This document shows, one piece after another, positions 55,002-63,931 of a DNA stretch of 64,000 bases. The translations under genes and the position numbers were made by a program. The notes beneath the pieces were generated by a model. That model did not search any database, was not told the DNA's origin, and saw only the letters and a program-made list of their open reading frames with translations. The stretch covers positions 280,928-344,927 of the forward strand of contig JYOB01000017.1 of the NCBI GenBank assembly GCA_000955795.1. Reading direction: 5' to 3'. Source of the stretch: Burkholderiaceae bacterium 26. GTDB taxonomy: Bacteria > Pseudomonadota > Gammaproteobacteria > Burkholderiales > Burkholderiaceae. How positions within the stretch are numbered: position 1 is the first letter of the stretch; the number at the start of each line of letters is the position of its first letter.

Positions 55002-56621
55002 ATGATGCGCCTGTCCCGATTCTTTGCCGCGCTGCTGTGCGCGGTCTGTCTGGCTGCGATGCCCGCGGTATCTGCGTGGGCTGCCGGACAACCTTTGACC
55101 CAGGCGGATCTCAAGCCGCTGGCCGAAGACGATTTCGACGCCAAGGTAAAGACGCTCAACGCGCTCACTGCTGCGCCTGCCGAACAGGCCGGCCCGATTC
55201 TGCAAGCGTTGCAGAACGACGCGCTGTTCTTTGCCCCCGCCGCCGGCATGGTGCGCCAGGACGGCGAGCGCTACCTCGATGCGATTTCGGGCCAGCCCGT
55301 GACCGTCAAGGCCGACGACCTGCAATCGCTCACTCTGAACAATGCCCTGCGTGCGCAAGTGGACAGCGCGGCGAGCGGCTTTGTGCTGCAATCGCCCGAT
55401 CGCGCGGTGCGCGCGCAGGCCGTCGATACGCTGCTCGCGCATCCGGAGACGGCATCACGCCCCATTGTCGACGCCGCACGCAAGCATGAGACCGATCCGG
55501 AGTTGCGCAGCAAGCTGCATCTGCTGTGGGCCAATCTCGCACTCGACGACGGCACACATGCCGAGAAGCTCGAAGCGCTGAAGCTGCTCGCGGGCGACAC
55601 CAACCCGCAGACCCGGCAACGCATTGCACCGCTGCTCGCGAAAGACAGTGGGGCGGATGGCGAGCTGCGTGCCGCAGCACAGCAAGCGCTCGATAGTCTG
55701 GCCGCACAGGAACGCAAATCTGAACTGATCGGCAACCTGTTCGCGGGCCTGAGCCTGGGCTCCGTGCTTTTGCTGGCGGCGCTCGGGCTGGCCATCACCT
55801 ATGGCCTGATCGGCGTCATCAACATGGCGCATGGCGAGTTCCTGATGATCGGTGCGTATGCCACGTATGTGGTGCAAACGATCTTTCGCAACTACTTTCC
55901 GAATGCCTTCGACTGGTATCTCCCGGCAGCGCTGCCTGCCGCGTTCCTGGCCGCCGCCATCGTCGGCTTTGCGCTGGAGCGCTTGGTGCTGCGCCATCTG
56001 TATGGCCGCCCGCTCGAAACGCTGCTCGCCACGTTCGGGATCAGCCTGCTGCTGATGCAGGCGGTGCGCTCCATCTTCGGTGCGCAGAACGTGGAGGTGG
56101 CCAACCCGAGTTGGATGAGCGGTGGCGTTGCCCTGACGCAGGGCCTTGTGCTGCCGTACAACCGGCTTGTCATTCTGTTGTTTGCGCTGGCCGTGGTGGC
56201 GATTGCGTGGGCGGTGCTCAACCGCACGCGCCTGGGCCTGTTCGTACGTGCCACCACGCAGAACCGCACGATGGCCGCCTGCGTTGGCGTGCGCACCTGG
56301 AAGGTCGACAGCTACGCGTTCGCGTTTGGCGCGGGCATTGCGGGGCTGGGCGGCTGCGCGCTCTCGCAGATCGGCAACGTCGGGCCGGACCTCGGCCAGA
56401 GCTACATCATCGATTCGTTCATGGCCGTGGTGCTGGGCGGGGTGGGGCAGTTGGCCGGCACGATCATCGGGGCGTTCGGGCTGGGGCTCATCAACAAGTT
56501 CATCGAGCCGTTCTATGGCGCGGTGCTGGCGAAGATCATCGTGCTGGTGCTGATCGTGCTGTTCATCCAGAAGCGTCCGCAGGGGCTGTTCGCCCTCAAG
56601 GGCCGCAGCGCCGAGGCCTGA
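55002..56621 (+). CDS. urtB: Urea ABC transporter, permease UrtB with N-terminal extracytoplasmic domain
   Basis: A 539-residue LivH-type permease. A signal peptide (MMRLSRFFAALLCAVCLAAM) and about 230 residues outside the membrane precede the permease part. Length and layout agree with other UrtB proteins. The membrane domain has GLIGVINMAHGEFLMIGAYA and SQIGNVGPDLGQSYIIDSFM. ATG 55002 or 55005 is preferred; an earlier in-frame GTG at 54897 lacks a signal. A 106-base gap separates it from urtA. Confidence 0.93.
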   Translation: MMRLSRFFAALLCAVCLAAMPAVSAWAAGQPLTQADLKPLAEDDFDAKVKTLNALTAAPAEQAGPILQALQNDALFFAPAAGMVRQDGERYLDAISGQPVTVKADDLQSLTLNNALRAQVDSAASGFVLQSPDRAVRAQAVDTLLAHPETASRPIVDAARKHETDPELRSKLHLLWANLALDDGTHAEKLEALKLLAGDTNPQTRQRIAPLLAKDSGADGELRAAAQQALDSLAAQERKSELIGNLFAGLSLGSVLLLAALGLAITYGLIGVINMAHGEFLMIGAYATYVVQTIFRNYFPNAFDWYLPAALPAAFLAAAIVGFALERLVLRHLYGRPLETLLATFGISLLLMQAVRSIFGAQNVEVANPSWMSGGVALTQGLVLPYNRLVILLFALAVVAIAWAVLNRTRLGLFVRATTQNRTMAACVGVRTWKVDSYAFAFGAGIAGLGGCALSQIGNVGPDLGQSYIIDSFMAVVLGGVGQLAGTIIGAFGLGLINKFIEPFYGAVLAKIIVLVLIVLFIQKRPQGLFALKGRSAEA

Positions 56622-56622
56622 T

Positions 56623-57792
56623 ATGACGACGACCAAGTTCTCTCTCGATATTCCGGCGCGCATGCCGTTGCTGTCGCGGCGCGGGTGGTCTGCGCTGGTG
56701 CTGGCGTCGCTCATCGTGTGCATTGGCGCGCCGGTGTGCGCACTGCTGGTGCCGGAGGGCAGCCCGCTGCATCTGTCGGCGTATGCGCTCACGCTCGTCG
56801 GCAAGATCATGTGCTACGCCCTTGCGGCGCTGGCACTCGATCTGGTGTGGGGCTATTGCGGCATCCTCAGCCTCGGCCACGGCGTGTTTTTCGCGCTGGG
56901 GGGCTATGCGATGGGTATGTACCTGATGCGCTCCATCGGCCGCGAAGGTGTGTACAAGAGCGATCTGCCGGACTTCATGGTCTTTCTCGACTGGAAAGAG
57001 CTGCCCTGGTTCTGGCACGGCACCGAGCACTTTGCCTGGGCCGCGCTGCTGGTGGTGCTGGTGCCCGGCGTGCTCGCGTGGCTGTTCGGCTTTTTTGCGT
57101 TCCGCTCACGCGTCAAGGGCGTGTACCTGTCGATCATCACGCAGGCAATGACGTATGCGGCCATGCTGCTGTTCTTCCGTAACGAGACGGGCTTCGGTGG
57201 CAACAACGGCTTTACCGACTTCAAGCGCATTCTCGGCTTCCAGATCTCTGCGTTGCCAACCCGCACCGTGCTGTTTGTCGCCACGTTCGTCGCGCTGGTG
57301 CTGGCGTTCATTGCGTGCCGCGCCATCGTCACGTCCAAGTTCGGCCGCGTGGTCACCGCCATCCGCGATGCAGAAGCACGCGTGATGTTCTCCGGCTACA
57401 ACCCCCTCGGCTACAAGCTGTTCGTGTGGACGTTCTCCGCCGTGCTGTGTGGCATCGCAGGCGCGCTCTACGTGCCGCAGGTCGGCATCATCAACCCGGG
57501 CGAGATGTCGCCGGGCAATTCGATCGAGATGGCGGTGTGGGTGGCCGTGGGCGGGCGCGGTACGTTGATCGGACCGATCATCGGTGCGTTCCTGGTCAAC
57601 GGTGCCAAGACGTTGTTGACGGCATGGGTGCCGGAATACTGGCTGTTCGTGCTCGGCGCGATCTTCGTGCTGGTGACGCTGTATCTGCCGAACGGTGTGC
57701 TGGGCCTGATGGGCAAGCTGCGCATGAAGAAGCGGGTGCCCACGCAAGCCAAGGCACCCGAAGCCGCGACCGTCACCGGAGACCACGCATGA
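56623..57792 (+). CDS. urtC: Urea ABC transporter, permease UrtC
   Basis: A 389-residue LivM-type permease with about ten helices. ALDLVWGYCGILSLGHGVFF and FRSRVKGVYLSIITQAMTYA are family landmarks, and the C-terminus is basic. It starts one base after urtB and its stop overlaps the urtD ATG (ATGA). Confidence 0.95.
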   Translation: MTTTKFSLDIPARMPLLSRRGWSALVLASLIVCIGAPVCALLVPEGSPLHLSAYALTLVGKIMCYALAALALDLVWGYCGILSLGHGVFFALGGYAMGMYLMRSIGREGVYKSDLPDFMVFLDWKELPWFWHGTEHFAWAALLVVLVPGVLAWLFGFFAFRSRVKGVYLSIITQAMTYAAMLLFFRNETGFGGNNGFTDFKRILGFQISALPTRTVLFVATFVALVLAFIACRAIVTSKFGRVVTAIRDAEARVMFSGYNPLGYKLFVWTFSAVLCGIAGALYVPQVGIINPGEMSPGNSIEMAVWVAVGGRGTLIGPIIGAFLVNGAKTLLTAWVPEYWLFVLGAIFVLVTLYLPNGVLGLMGKLRMKKRVPTQAKAPEAATVTGDHA

Positions 57793-58640
57793 GCACCTTT
57801 ACCGAACTCCCCGACCGCGCGGAGACCGGCACCGCCACGGGCATGGGCCACGTGGTCGAGCCGGACACGATCGACGTCTCGCACGGCGCCATCCTGTACC
57901 TCGAAGACGTGACGGTGCGCTTCGGCGGCTTTCGCGCACTGAACGCGCTCACGCTGTCGATCGACCATGGTGAGCTGCGCTGCATCATCGGCCCGAACGG
58001 CGCCGGCAAGACCACGATGATGGATGTGATCACCGGCAAGACGGGGCCACGCAATGCGGACGTGACCGGCCGGGTGTTTCTCGGCCAGACCATCGACCTG
58101 CTGCGCCTGACCGAACCGCGCATCGCGCAGATCGGCATCGGCCGCAAGTTTCAGAAGCCGACCGTGTTCGAGCAGCACACCGTGTGGGAGAACCTGGAAC
58201 TGGCGATGAAGGCTGACAAGCGCTGGTGGGTGTCGCTGCGCGCGCGTCTGCTGAACGACGGCCGCCAGCGCATCGAAGAAACCCTGGGTCGCATCCGCCT
58301 GGAAGCGGAGGCGTATCGGCCCGCCGGGCTGCTCTCGCACGGGCAGAAACAGCGGCTTGAGATCGGCATGCTCTTGATGCAGCAACCGCAACTGCTGCTG
58401 CTCGATGAACCCGTTGCCGGCATGACGGATGAAGAGACGATGCAGCTCGCTGCGTTGCTCAACGGCCTGCGCGGCACGTGCTCGATCATGGTCGTGGAAC
58501 ACGACATGGAGTTCGTCGCCGCGCTGGCCGGAGCCGAAGGGCGCGTGACCGTGCTGGCCGAAGGCAGTGTCCTCGCCGAAGGCACGCTCGATGCCGTCAA
58601 GCGCGATGAGCGGGTGATCGAATCCTATCTGGGGCGTTGA
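57789..58640 (+). CDS. urtD: Urea ABC transporter, ATP-binding protein UrtD
   Basis: A 283-residue LivG-type ATPase. Walker A is GPNGAGKTT (residues 68-76), the signature is LLSHGQKQRLEIGMLLM, where SHGQK replaces SGGQ as in other UrtD proteins, and Walker B is LLLLDEPVAGMTDEET. About 35 extra residues precede the ATPase fold. The start at 57789 overlaps the urtC stop; earlier in-frame starts lie inside urtC. Confidence 0.95.
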   Translation: MSTFTELPDRAETGTATGMGHVVEPDTIDVSHGAILYLEDVTVRFGGFRALNALTLSIDHGELRCIIGPNGAGKTTMMDVITGKTGPRNADVTGRVFLGQTIDLLRLTEPRIAQIGIGRKFQKPTVFEQHTVWENLELAMKADKRWWVSLRARLLNDGRQRIEETLGRIRLEAEAYRPAGLLSHGQKQRLEIGMLLMQQPQLLLLDEPVAGMTDEETMQLAALLNGLRGTCSIMVVEHDMEFVAALAGAEGRVTVLAEGSVLAEGTLDAVKRDERVIESYLGR

Positions 58641-58641
58641 T

Positions 58642-59334
58642 ATGTTGCAGGTCCAACAACTGAACCAGTTCTACGGCGGCAGCCACATCCTGCGCAATGT
58701 CAGCTTCGACGTCCCGTCGGCCAAGCTGACCACGCTGCTTGGCCGCAACGGCGTCGGCAAGACGACCTTGCTCAAGTGCCTGATGGGCGTGGTGCCCACC
58801 GCCAGCGGTGTGATCGATTGGGAAGGCCGCACCATCCAGAAGCTGCCCGCGTACGAGCGCGTCTCGCAGGGCCTTGCCTATGTGCCGCAGGGGCGCGAAA
58901 TCTTCCCACGTCTGACGGTGGAAGAGAACCTGCTGATTGGTGCAGCCGCCAAGCGTGCGCCTTCCAAGGTGCCCGATTCCATCTACGAGCTGTTTCCGGT
59001 GCTCAAGGAGATGAAGGGCCGGCGCGGTGGCGACCTGTCCGGCGGCCAGCAGCAGCAACTGGCCATCGGGCGTGCGCTGATGAGCGAGCCGCGCCTGCTG
59101 ATCCTGGACGAACCGACCGAAGGCATCCAGCCGTCGATCATCCAGGAGATCGGCCGCACGCTGCGCCGCCTCGTGGACGAGTTCGGCATGTCGGTGCTGC
59201 TGGTCGAGCAGTACTACGACTTTGCCCGCAGCATTGCCGACCGCTACGTCGTCATGAGCCGGGGCGAGGTGATTGCCAGCGGCGACGGCGCCAACATGGA
59301 GGCTGATGGCGTGCGCGATCTGGTGGCGGTTTGA
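58642..59334 (+). CDS. urtE: Urea ABC transporter, ATP-binding protein UrtE
   Basis: A 230-residue LivF-type ATPase. Walker A is GRNGVGKTT (residues 34-42), the signature is LSGGQQQQLAIGRAL, and Walker B is LLILDEPTEGIQPSI. It starts one base after urtD ends. The urease gene ureD follows after 143 bases. Confidence 0.96.
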   Translation: MLQVQQLNQFYGGSHILRNVSFDVPSAKLTTLLGRNGVGKTTLLKCLMGVVPTASGVIDWEGRTIQKLPAYERVSQGLAYVPQGREIFPRLTVEENLLIGAAAKRAPSKVPDSIYELFPVLKEMKGRRGGDLSGGQQQQLAIGRALMSEPRLLILDEPTEGIQPSIIQEIGRTLRRLVDEFGMSVLLVEQYYDFARSIADRYVVMSRGEVIASGDGANMEADGVRDLVAV

Positions 59335-59477
59335 CGCACAGGTGTCGTGTGAAAAAGTCGGGTGCCAAATGTGCGGCATCTGGCTATGATGGAAAACCTT
59401 TCCGTTTGCTTAGGGCGGGGTCCAACCTGAAGCGCACAGCCGCGTTTCATGAGGGATGCCTCCCGATTGCATGACCG

Positions 59478-60365
59478 ATGCGCCATCCCGATTTTCCTGT
59501 TCCGCCGCAGGCCTCCGCATTTGCATCCTGGGAAGCCTCATTGCGCCTGGCATTTGCGCGGCGCGGCGAGCGCACCGTGCTGGCCACCTGCCGGCATCAG
59601 GGGCCCCTGCGGGTGCAGAAGGCGCTATATCCGGAAGGCGAGGCCGTCTGCCATGCCGTCATGCTGCATCCGCCCGCAGGCATTGCCGGCGGCGACGTGC
59701 TCGATATCGACATCGAACTCGGTGCCGATGCACATGCGGTACTGACCACGCCCGGCGCCACCAAGTGGTACAAGTCGCTCGGCCGCACGGCCACGCAGCG
59801 TGTTGCCATCCGCATGGATGCCGGCGCGCGGCTCGACTGGCTACCGCAAGAGAACATCGTCTTCAACCAGGCCTGCCCGATCATCGACCTGACGCTGGAT
59901 CTGGCACCGGGCGCCACCGCCATCGGCTGGGACACGACCATGCTCGGCCGCCATGCCGCCGGTGAATCGTGGGCCGAAGGCCGCATCGTCATGCGCACCG
60001 CATTGCGTTGCAACGGCCAGCCGCTGTGGATTGAATCGGCCGCGTTCGACACGCAATCGCCCATGCTGAACGCGACGACGGGCATGGCCGGCTTCCACGT
60101 CGTCGGCACGCTCTGGGCCGTGGGCGAAGGCGCGACCGATGCCCTCGCCGAATCGATGGCCGAGCACCTGCCGTACAACGACGACCTGCGCGCAGGCGTC
60201 ACGTGCCTCACGCAAGATGCGCCCGGCCTGCCAAACGTTTTGCTGCTGCGCGTGCTCGCACGCCGGCCCGAAGATGCACGCGCTCTGTTGTCGCAGACAT
60301 GGCTGGCGTTGCGCGAACCGATGCATGGCGTAGCGGGCCGTCCGCTGCGCCTCTGGTCTACATGA
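59478..60365 (+). CDS. ureD: Urease accessory protein UreD
   Basis: A 295-residue chaperone that binds apo-urease during nickel insertion together with UreF and UreG. YPEGEAVCHAVMLHPPAGIA, GDVLDIDIELG and ATKWYKSLGRTATQ are family motifs, as is LDWLPQENIVFNQA. ATG 59478 gives the family length. A separate promoter may lie in the 143-base gap after urtE, where TATGAT is seen near 59392. Confidence 0.94.
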   Translation: MRHPDFPVPPQASAFASWEASLRLAFARRGERTVLATCRHQGPLRVQKALYPEGEAVCHAVMLHPPAGIAGGDVLDIDIELGADAHAVLTTPGATKWYKSLGRTATQRVAIRMDAGARLDWLPQENIVFNQACPIIDLTLDLAPGATAIGWDTTMLGRHAAGESWAEGRIVMRTALRCNGQPLWIESAAFDTQSPMLNATTGMAGFHVVGTLWAVGEGATDALAESMAEHLPYNDDLRAGVTCLTQDAPGLPNVLLLRVLARRPEDARALLSQTWLALREPMHGVAGRPLRLWST

Positions 60366-60396
60366 CGGCCACTTGATGGCCACTTGATGGCGACGT
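60364..60396 (+). repeat. Three imperfect 11-base tandem repeats after ureD
   Basis: GACGGCCACTT, GATGGCCACTT and GATGGCGACGT follow one another directly behind the ureD stop. They lie in a 90-base gap before ureA that also holds a short CTGAA array (60415-60433). No function is evident. Confidence 0.6.
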
Positions 60397-60455
60397 GACC
60401 TCGCATCGTCCGATCTGAACTGAACTGAATTGACCCTCACCGAAGAGAGCCCCTC

Positions 60456-60758
60456 GTGGAACTGACCCCGCGCGAAAAAGACAAGCTGCTGATCTTCACC
60501 GCCGCCTTGCTGGCCGAGCGCCGCAAGGGCCGCGGCCTCAAGCTCAACTACCCGGAAGCCGTCGCCTTCATCAGCGCCGCCATCATGGAAGGCGCACGCG
60601 ACGGCAAGACCGTGGCCGAGCTGATGCACTACGGCACCACGCTCCTCACGCGCAATGACGTGATGGACGGCGTGGCCGAGATGATTCCCGACATCCAGGT
60701 TGAAGCCACGTTTCCGGACGGCACGAAGCTCGTCACCGTCCACCACCCGATCGTTTGA
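60456..60758 (+). CDS. ureA: Urease subunit gamma
   Basis: A 100-residue subunit of urease, which hydrolyses urea to ammonia and carbamate. It begins [20 protein letters not shown] and has [20 protein letters not shown] and [20 protein letters not shown]. The start is GTG 60456, with GAAGAGAG upstream; this gives exactly the family length. A hupE/ureJ gene separates it from ureB. Confidence 0.97.
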   Translation: MELTPREKDKLLIFTAALLAERRKGRGLKLNYPEAVAFISAAIMEGARDGKTVAELMHYGTTLLTRNDVMDGVAEMIPDIQVEATFPDGTKLVTVHHPIV

Positions 60759-60813
60759 ATTTTGAATTTTCAAGTTTGAAGCCCGCACGCCACTCACCAC
60801 TACGAGTCCTGCC

Positions 60814-61431
60814 ATGACGCCTACCCTGTCTCGCTTCGTCCGGCCCGCTGCCGCCATCGCGCTTACGTTTGGCGCCTCCATTGCGTTTGCCCACCCTGGG
60901 CATCCGGGCCATACCGCCGAGGGCAGCCTGCTCGCGGGGTTCCTGCATCCGCTCACCGGCGCAGATCACCTCCTGGCAATGGTGGCCGTGGGCGTGTGGA
61001 GCGCACTGGCCTCGCGCTCGGTGCGCGACGCGCTGTGGGCGCCGGTCGCCTTTGTCGCGTTGATGATCCTGGGCGCGCTGCTCGGCGCAGGCGGCGTGGC
61101 CTTGCCGATGGCCGAGCCGATGATCGCCGCATCGCTGCTGGTGTTCGGCCTGCTGATTGCCGCACGCGCCCAGCTGCCGACCTGGGGCGGTGCACTGCTG
61201 TGCGGCGCGTTCGCGCTGTTCCACGGCTATGCGCACGGCACGGAATTCCCCGCAGGCGCGCAAGCCATGTTCCCGACCTTCGTTGGCGGCTTTGCCGTGG
61301 CAACGGCGCTGCTGCATACCGCTGGTATCGGCGCGGGCTTTGCACTGAAGCCGCGTCTGGCATGGCTGGCGCGTCTGTCGGGTGTGGGCGTGGCGCTGTA
61401 CGGTGCCGGCCTGCTGGCGGCGGCTGTCTGA
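60814..61431 (+). CDS. ureJ: HupE/UreJ-family nickel transporter protein
   Basis: A 205-residue membrane protein. After a signal peptide ([17 protein letters not shown]), the exposed start [12 protein letters not shown] is His-rich. The family motif is [20 protein letters not shown] and the second is [13 protein letters not shown]; both carry the metal-contacting His and Asp. Six helices are predicted. It should move nickel towards urease maturation. It is inserted between ureA and ureB. Confidence 0.92.
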   Translation: MTPTLSRFVRPAAAIALTFGASIAFAHPGHPGHTAEGSLLAGFLHPLTGADHLLAMVAVGVWSALASRSVRDALWAPVAFVALMILGALLGAGGVALPMAEPMIAASLLVFGLLIAARAQLPTWGGALLCGAFALFHGYAHGTEFPAGAQAMFPTFVGGFAVATALLHTAGIGAGFALKPRLAWLARLSGVGVALYGAGLLAAAV

Positions 61432-61442
61432 AGGGGCGCGAC

Positions 61443-61748
61443 ATGATCCCCGGTGAACTCCTGCCGCAAGACGGCGATCTCGAACTCAACGCAGGCCGAC
61501 CCACGGTGACGGTCACGGTGGCCAACACGGGCGACCGCCCGGTGCAGATCGGCTCTCACTACCACTTCTATGAAGTGAATGACGCGCTGCGCTTTGACCG
61601 CGAAACTGCGCGCGGCTTTCGGCTGAACATCGCCGCCGGCACCGCCGTGCGCTTTGAGCCGGGGCAGGAGCGCACGGTCGAACTGGTGGCGCTTGCGGGC
61701 GATCGCGTGGTCTACGGCTTCGCCGGCCGTGTGATGGGCAAGCTTTGA
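61443..61748 (+). CDS. ureB: Urease subunit beta
   Basis: A 101-residue subunit. It starts [19 protein letters not shown], then has [19 protein letters not shown] and [12 protein letters not shown], all typical. It lies 11 bases after the hupE gene and 13 before ureC. Confidence 0.97.
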   Translation: MIPGELLPQDGDLELNAGRPTVTVTVANTGDRPVQIGSHYHFYEVNDALRFDRETARGFRLNIAAGTAVRFEPGQERTVELVALAGDRVVYGFAGRVMGKL

Positions 61749-61761
61749 GCGAGGCACGGAC

Positions 61762-63480
61762 ATGACATTGAAAATCTCCCGCCGCGCGTATGCGGAAATG
61801 TTCGGCCCCACAACCGGCGACCGCGTCCGCCTGGCCGATACCGAACTCATTGTCGAAGTCGAACGCGACTTCACCATCTACGGCGAGGAAGTGAAATTCG
61901 GCGGCGGCAAGGTCATCCGCGACGGCATGGGCCAGAGCCAGCGCGAATCGAAAGACTGCGCCGACACCGTCATCACCAACGCGCTGATCATCGACCACTG
62001 GGGCATCGTCAAGGCTGACATTGGCTTGAAGCACGGCCGCATCTCGGCGATCGGCAAGGCGGGCAATCCGGACATCCAGCCCGGCGTGACGATCGTCATC
62101 GGCCCCGGCACCGAGATCATCGCGGGCGAGGGCATGATCGTCACCGCCGGCGGCGTCGACACGCACATCCACTTCATCTGCCCGCAGCAGATCGACGAAG
62201 CGCTCAACAGCGGCGTGACGACGATGATCGGCGGCGGCACTGGCCCCGCCACCGGCACCTACGCCACCACCTGCACGCCAGGCCCGTGGTACATGCAGCG
62301 CATGCTGCAGGCCGCTGATGCGTATCCGATGAACATCGGCTTTCTTGGCAAGGGCAACGGCAGCCTGCCAGGCGCGCTGCGCGAGCAGATCGACGCGGGC
62401 GCCATCGGCCTGAAGCTGCACGAGGACTGGGGCTCCACGCCGGCCGCCATCGATTGCTGTCTGGGCGTGGCCGACGATACCGACACGCAGGTCGCCATCC
62501 ACACCGATACGTTGAACGAATCGGGCTTTGTCGAGGCCACCGTCGCTGCATTCAAAGGCCGCACGATCCACACGTACCACACCGAAGGCGCGGGCGGCGG
62601 GCACGCGCCCGACATCATCCGCGTGTGCGGTGAATCGAACGTGCTGCCATCGTCCACCAACCCGACGCGGCCGTTCACCGTCAACACGCTGGACGAGCAC
62701 CTCGACATGCTGATGGTGTGCCATCACCTCGATGCGTCCATCGCCGAAGACATCGCCTTTGCCGAGAGCCGTATCCGCCGCGAGACCATCGCCGCCGAAG
62801 ACATCCTGCACGACCTGGGCGCCTTCTCGATGATCTCCAGCGACTCGCAGGCGATGGGCCGCGTGGGCGAAGTCGTGCTGCGCACGTGGCAGACCGCGCA
62901 CAAGATGAAAGTGCAGCGCGGCAAGCTCGCCGGAGACCCGAACGACGCGCGCGGTGGGCACGACAACTTCCGCGTGAAGCGCTACGTAGCGAAGTACACG
63001 ATCAACCCCGCGCTCACGCACGGCATTGCGCACGAAGTGGGCTCGGTTGAAGTCGGCAAGTGGGCCGACCTCGTGTTGTGGAAACCTGCGTTCTTTGGCG
63101 TGAAGCCGAGCCTGATCCTGAAGGGCGGGATGATTGCCTCCGCGGCGATGGGGGATGCGAATGCGTCGATCCCGACACCGCAGCCGGTGCACTATCGGCC
63201 GATGTTTGGGTCGGCGGGTGGGGCGCTGGGGCGGACTTCCTTGAGCTTCCTGTCGCAGTCGGCTGCAGCTGCGGGGGTGGCGGAGCAGTATGGGTTGGCT
63301 AAGACCATTGCGGAGGTCAAGGGCACGCGTACGGTGACCAAGGCGCACATGATCCATAACGACTGGCAGCCTGACATTACTGTTGATCCGGAGACGTATC
63401 AGGTGGTGGCGGATGGGACGGTGCTGACTTGTGAGCCGGCGGAGGTGTTGCCTATGGCGCAGAGGTATTTTTTGTTTTAG
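61762..63480 (+). CDS. ureC: Urease subunit alpha, catalytic
   Basis: A 572-residue catalytic subunit. The nickel centre is intact: His135, His137, carbamylated Lys218, His247, His273 and Asp361. Cys320 and His321 of the mobile flap are also present ([13 protein letters not shown]). From about residue 454 on, the codon choice shifts from C-ending to G- and T-ending (GGG, GCG, GAT, TTT, one AGG). ureE, ureF and ureG are not in the window and would be expected beyond the repeats that follow. Confidence 0.97.
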   Translation: MTLKISRRAYAEMFGPTTGDRVRLADTELIVEVERDFTIYGEEVKFGGGKVIRDGMGQSQRESKDCADTVITNALIIDHWGIVKADIGLKHGRISAIGKAGNPDIQPGVTIVIGPGTEIIAGEGMIVTAGGVDTHIHFICPQQIDEALNSGVTTMIGGGTGPATGTYATTCTPGPWYMQRMLQAADAYPMNIGFLGKGNGSLPGALREQIDAGAIGLKLHEDWGSTPAAIDCCLGVADDTDTQVAIHTDTLNESGFVEATVAAFKGRTIHTYHTEGAGGGHAPDIIRVCGESNVLPSSTNPTRPFTVNTLDEHLDMLMVCHHLDASIAEDIAFAESRIRRETIAAEDILHDLGAFSMISSDSQAMGRVGEVVLRTWQTAHKMKVQRGKLAGDPNDARGGHDNFRVKRYVAKYTINPALTHGIAHEVGSVEVGKWADLVLWKPAFFGVKPSLILKGGMIASAAMGDANASIPTPQPVHYRPMFGSAGGALGRTSLSFLSQSAAAAGVAEQYGLAKTIAEVKGTRTVTKAHMIHNDWQPDITVDPETYQVVADGTVLTCEPAEVLPMAQRYFLF

Positions 63481-63552
63481 CGGGTGGGTTGGGGTGGGCT
63501 GGTTTCTTGTTGTTGGTCCATCCCTCGTATCGTCCCCTGCCGGGGCCGACTC

Positions 63553-63580
63553 ACTTTTCTTTGTCTTGCCAAAGAAAAGT
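63553..63580. repeat. Hairpin at the start of a repeat-rich region
   Basis: ACTTTTCTTTG (63553-63563) and CAAAGAAAAGT (63570-63580) are perfect 11-base inverses around TCTTGC. The following AAGCAAAAGAAAGGCGCGCC is a pattern I recall from dispersed intergenic repeats in Ralstonia and Burkholderia. Confidence 0.6.
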
Positions 63581-63602
63581 AAGCAAAAGAAAGGCGCGCC
63601 CG

Positions 63603-63723
63603 AGATGGCGACATCCCCTTGAATTTCTGTAACCGTGCGGAGAACGGGAAAACTCGCTTCGCTCAGACAGTTCCCGTTCTTTTTTCCGCCCGCTTACAGA
63701 AATTCAAGGCGCCATCTAGGGCA
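63603..63723. repeat. Nested palindromic repeat element, copy 1
   Basis: Three inverted pairs are nested: AGATGGCG (63603-63610) with CGCCATCT (63710-63717); CTTGAATTTCTGTAA (63618-63632) with TTACAGAAATTCAAG (63694-63708); and AGAACGGGAA (63641-63650) with TTCCCGTTCT (63671-63680), the last followed by TTTTT. A transcript from ureC could stop here. It looks like a mobile palindromic repeat rather than a gene. Confidence 0.75.
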
Positions 63724-63780
63724 GGAACGTCAACGGCCAAACCGACGGGGCGCTGCGGTAAGGGGTGAAACTGACTTGAA

Positions 63781-63820
63781 TGCGGTGCGGTGCGGTGCGG
63801 TGCGGTGCGGTGCGGTGCGG
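63781..63820. repeat. TGCGG tandem repeat, eight copies
   Basis: Eight exact copies of TGCGG in a row, directly between the two palindromic elements. Such arrays vary in copy number by polymerase slippage. A short open frame across it encodes only a low-complexity peptide and is not called as a gene. Confidence 0.95.
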
Positions 63821-63931
63821 TGTGCGTGCGGGGCCAGTCCGAGCGCTGGTGCGAGTGGAGCGACGGACATGCGACGGATCGAGAAGCGACAACGGAGTAG
63901 GGCGCAGGCAGAAGATGGTGTGCTTTCCCCT

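Noticed and set aside
63431..63622. Short open frame overlapping the ureC end
   Set aside because: Low-complexity and overlapping both ureC and repeat sequence.
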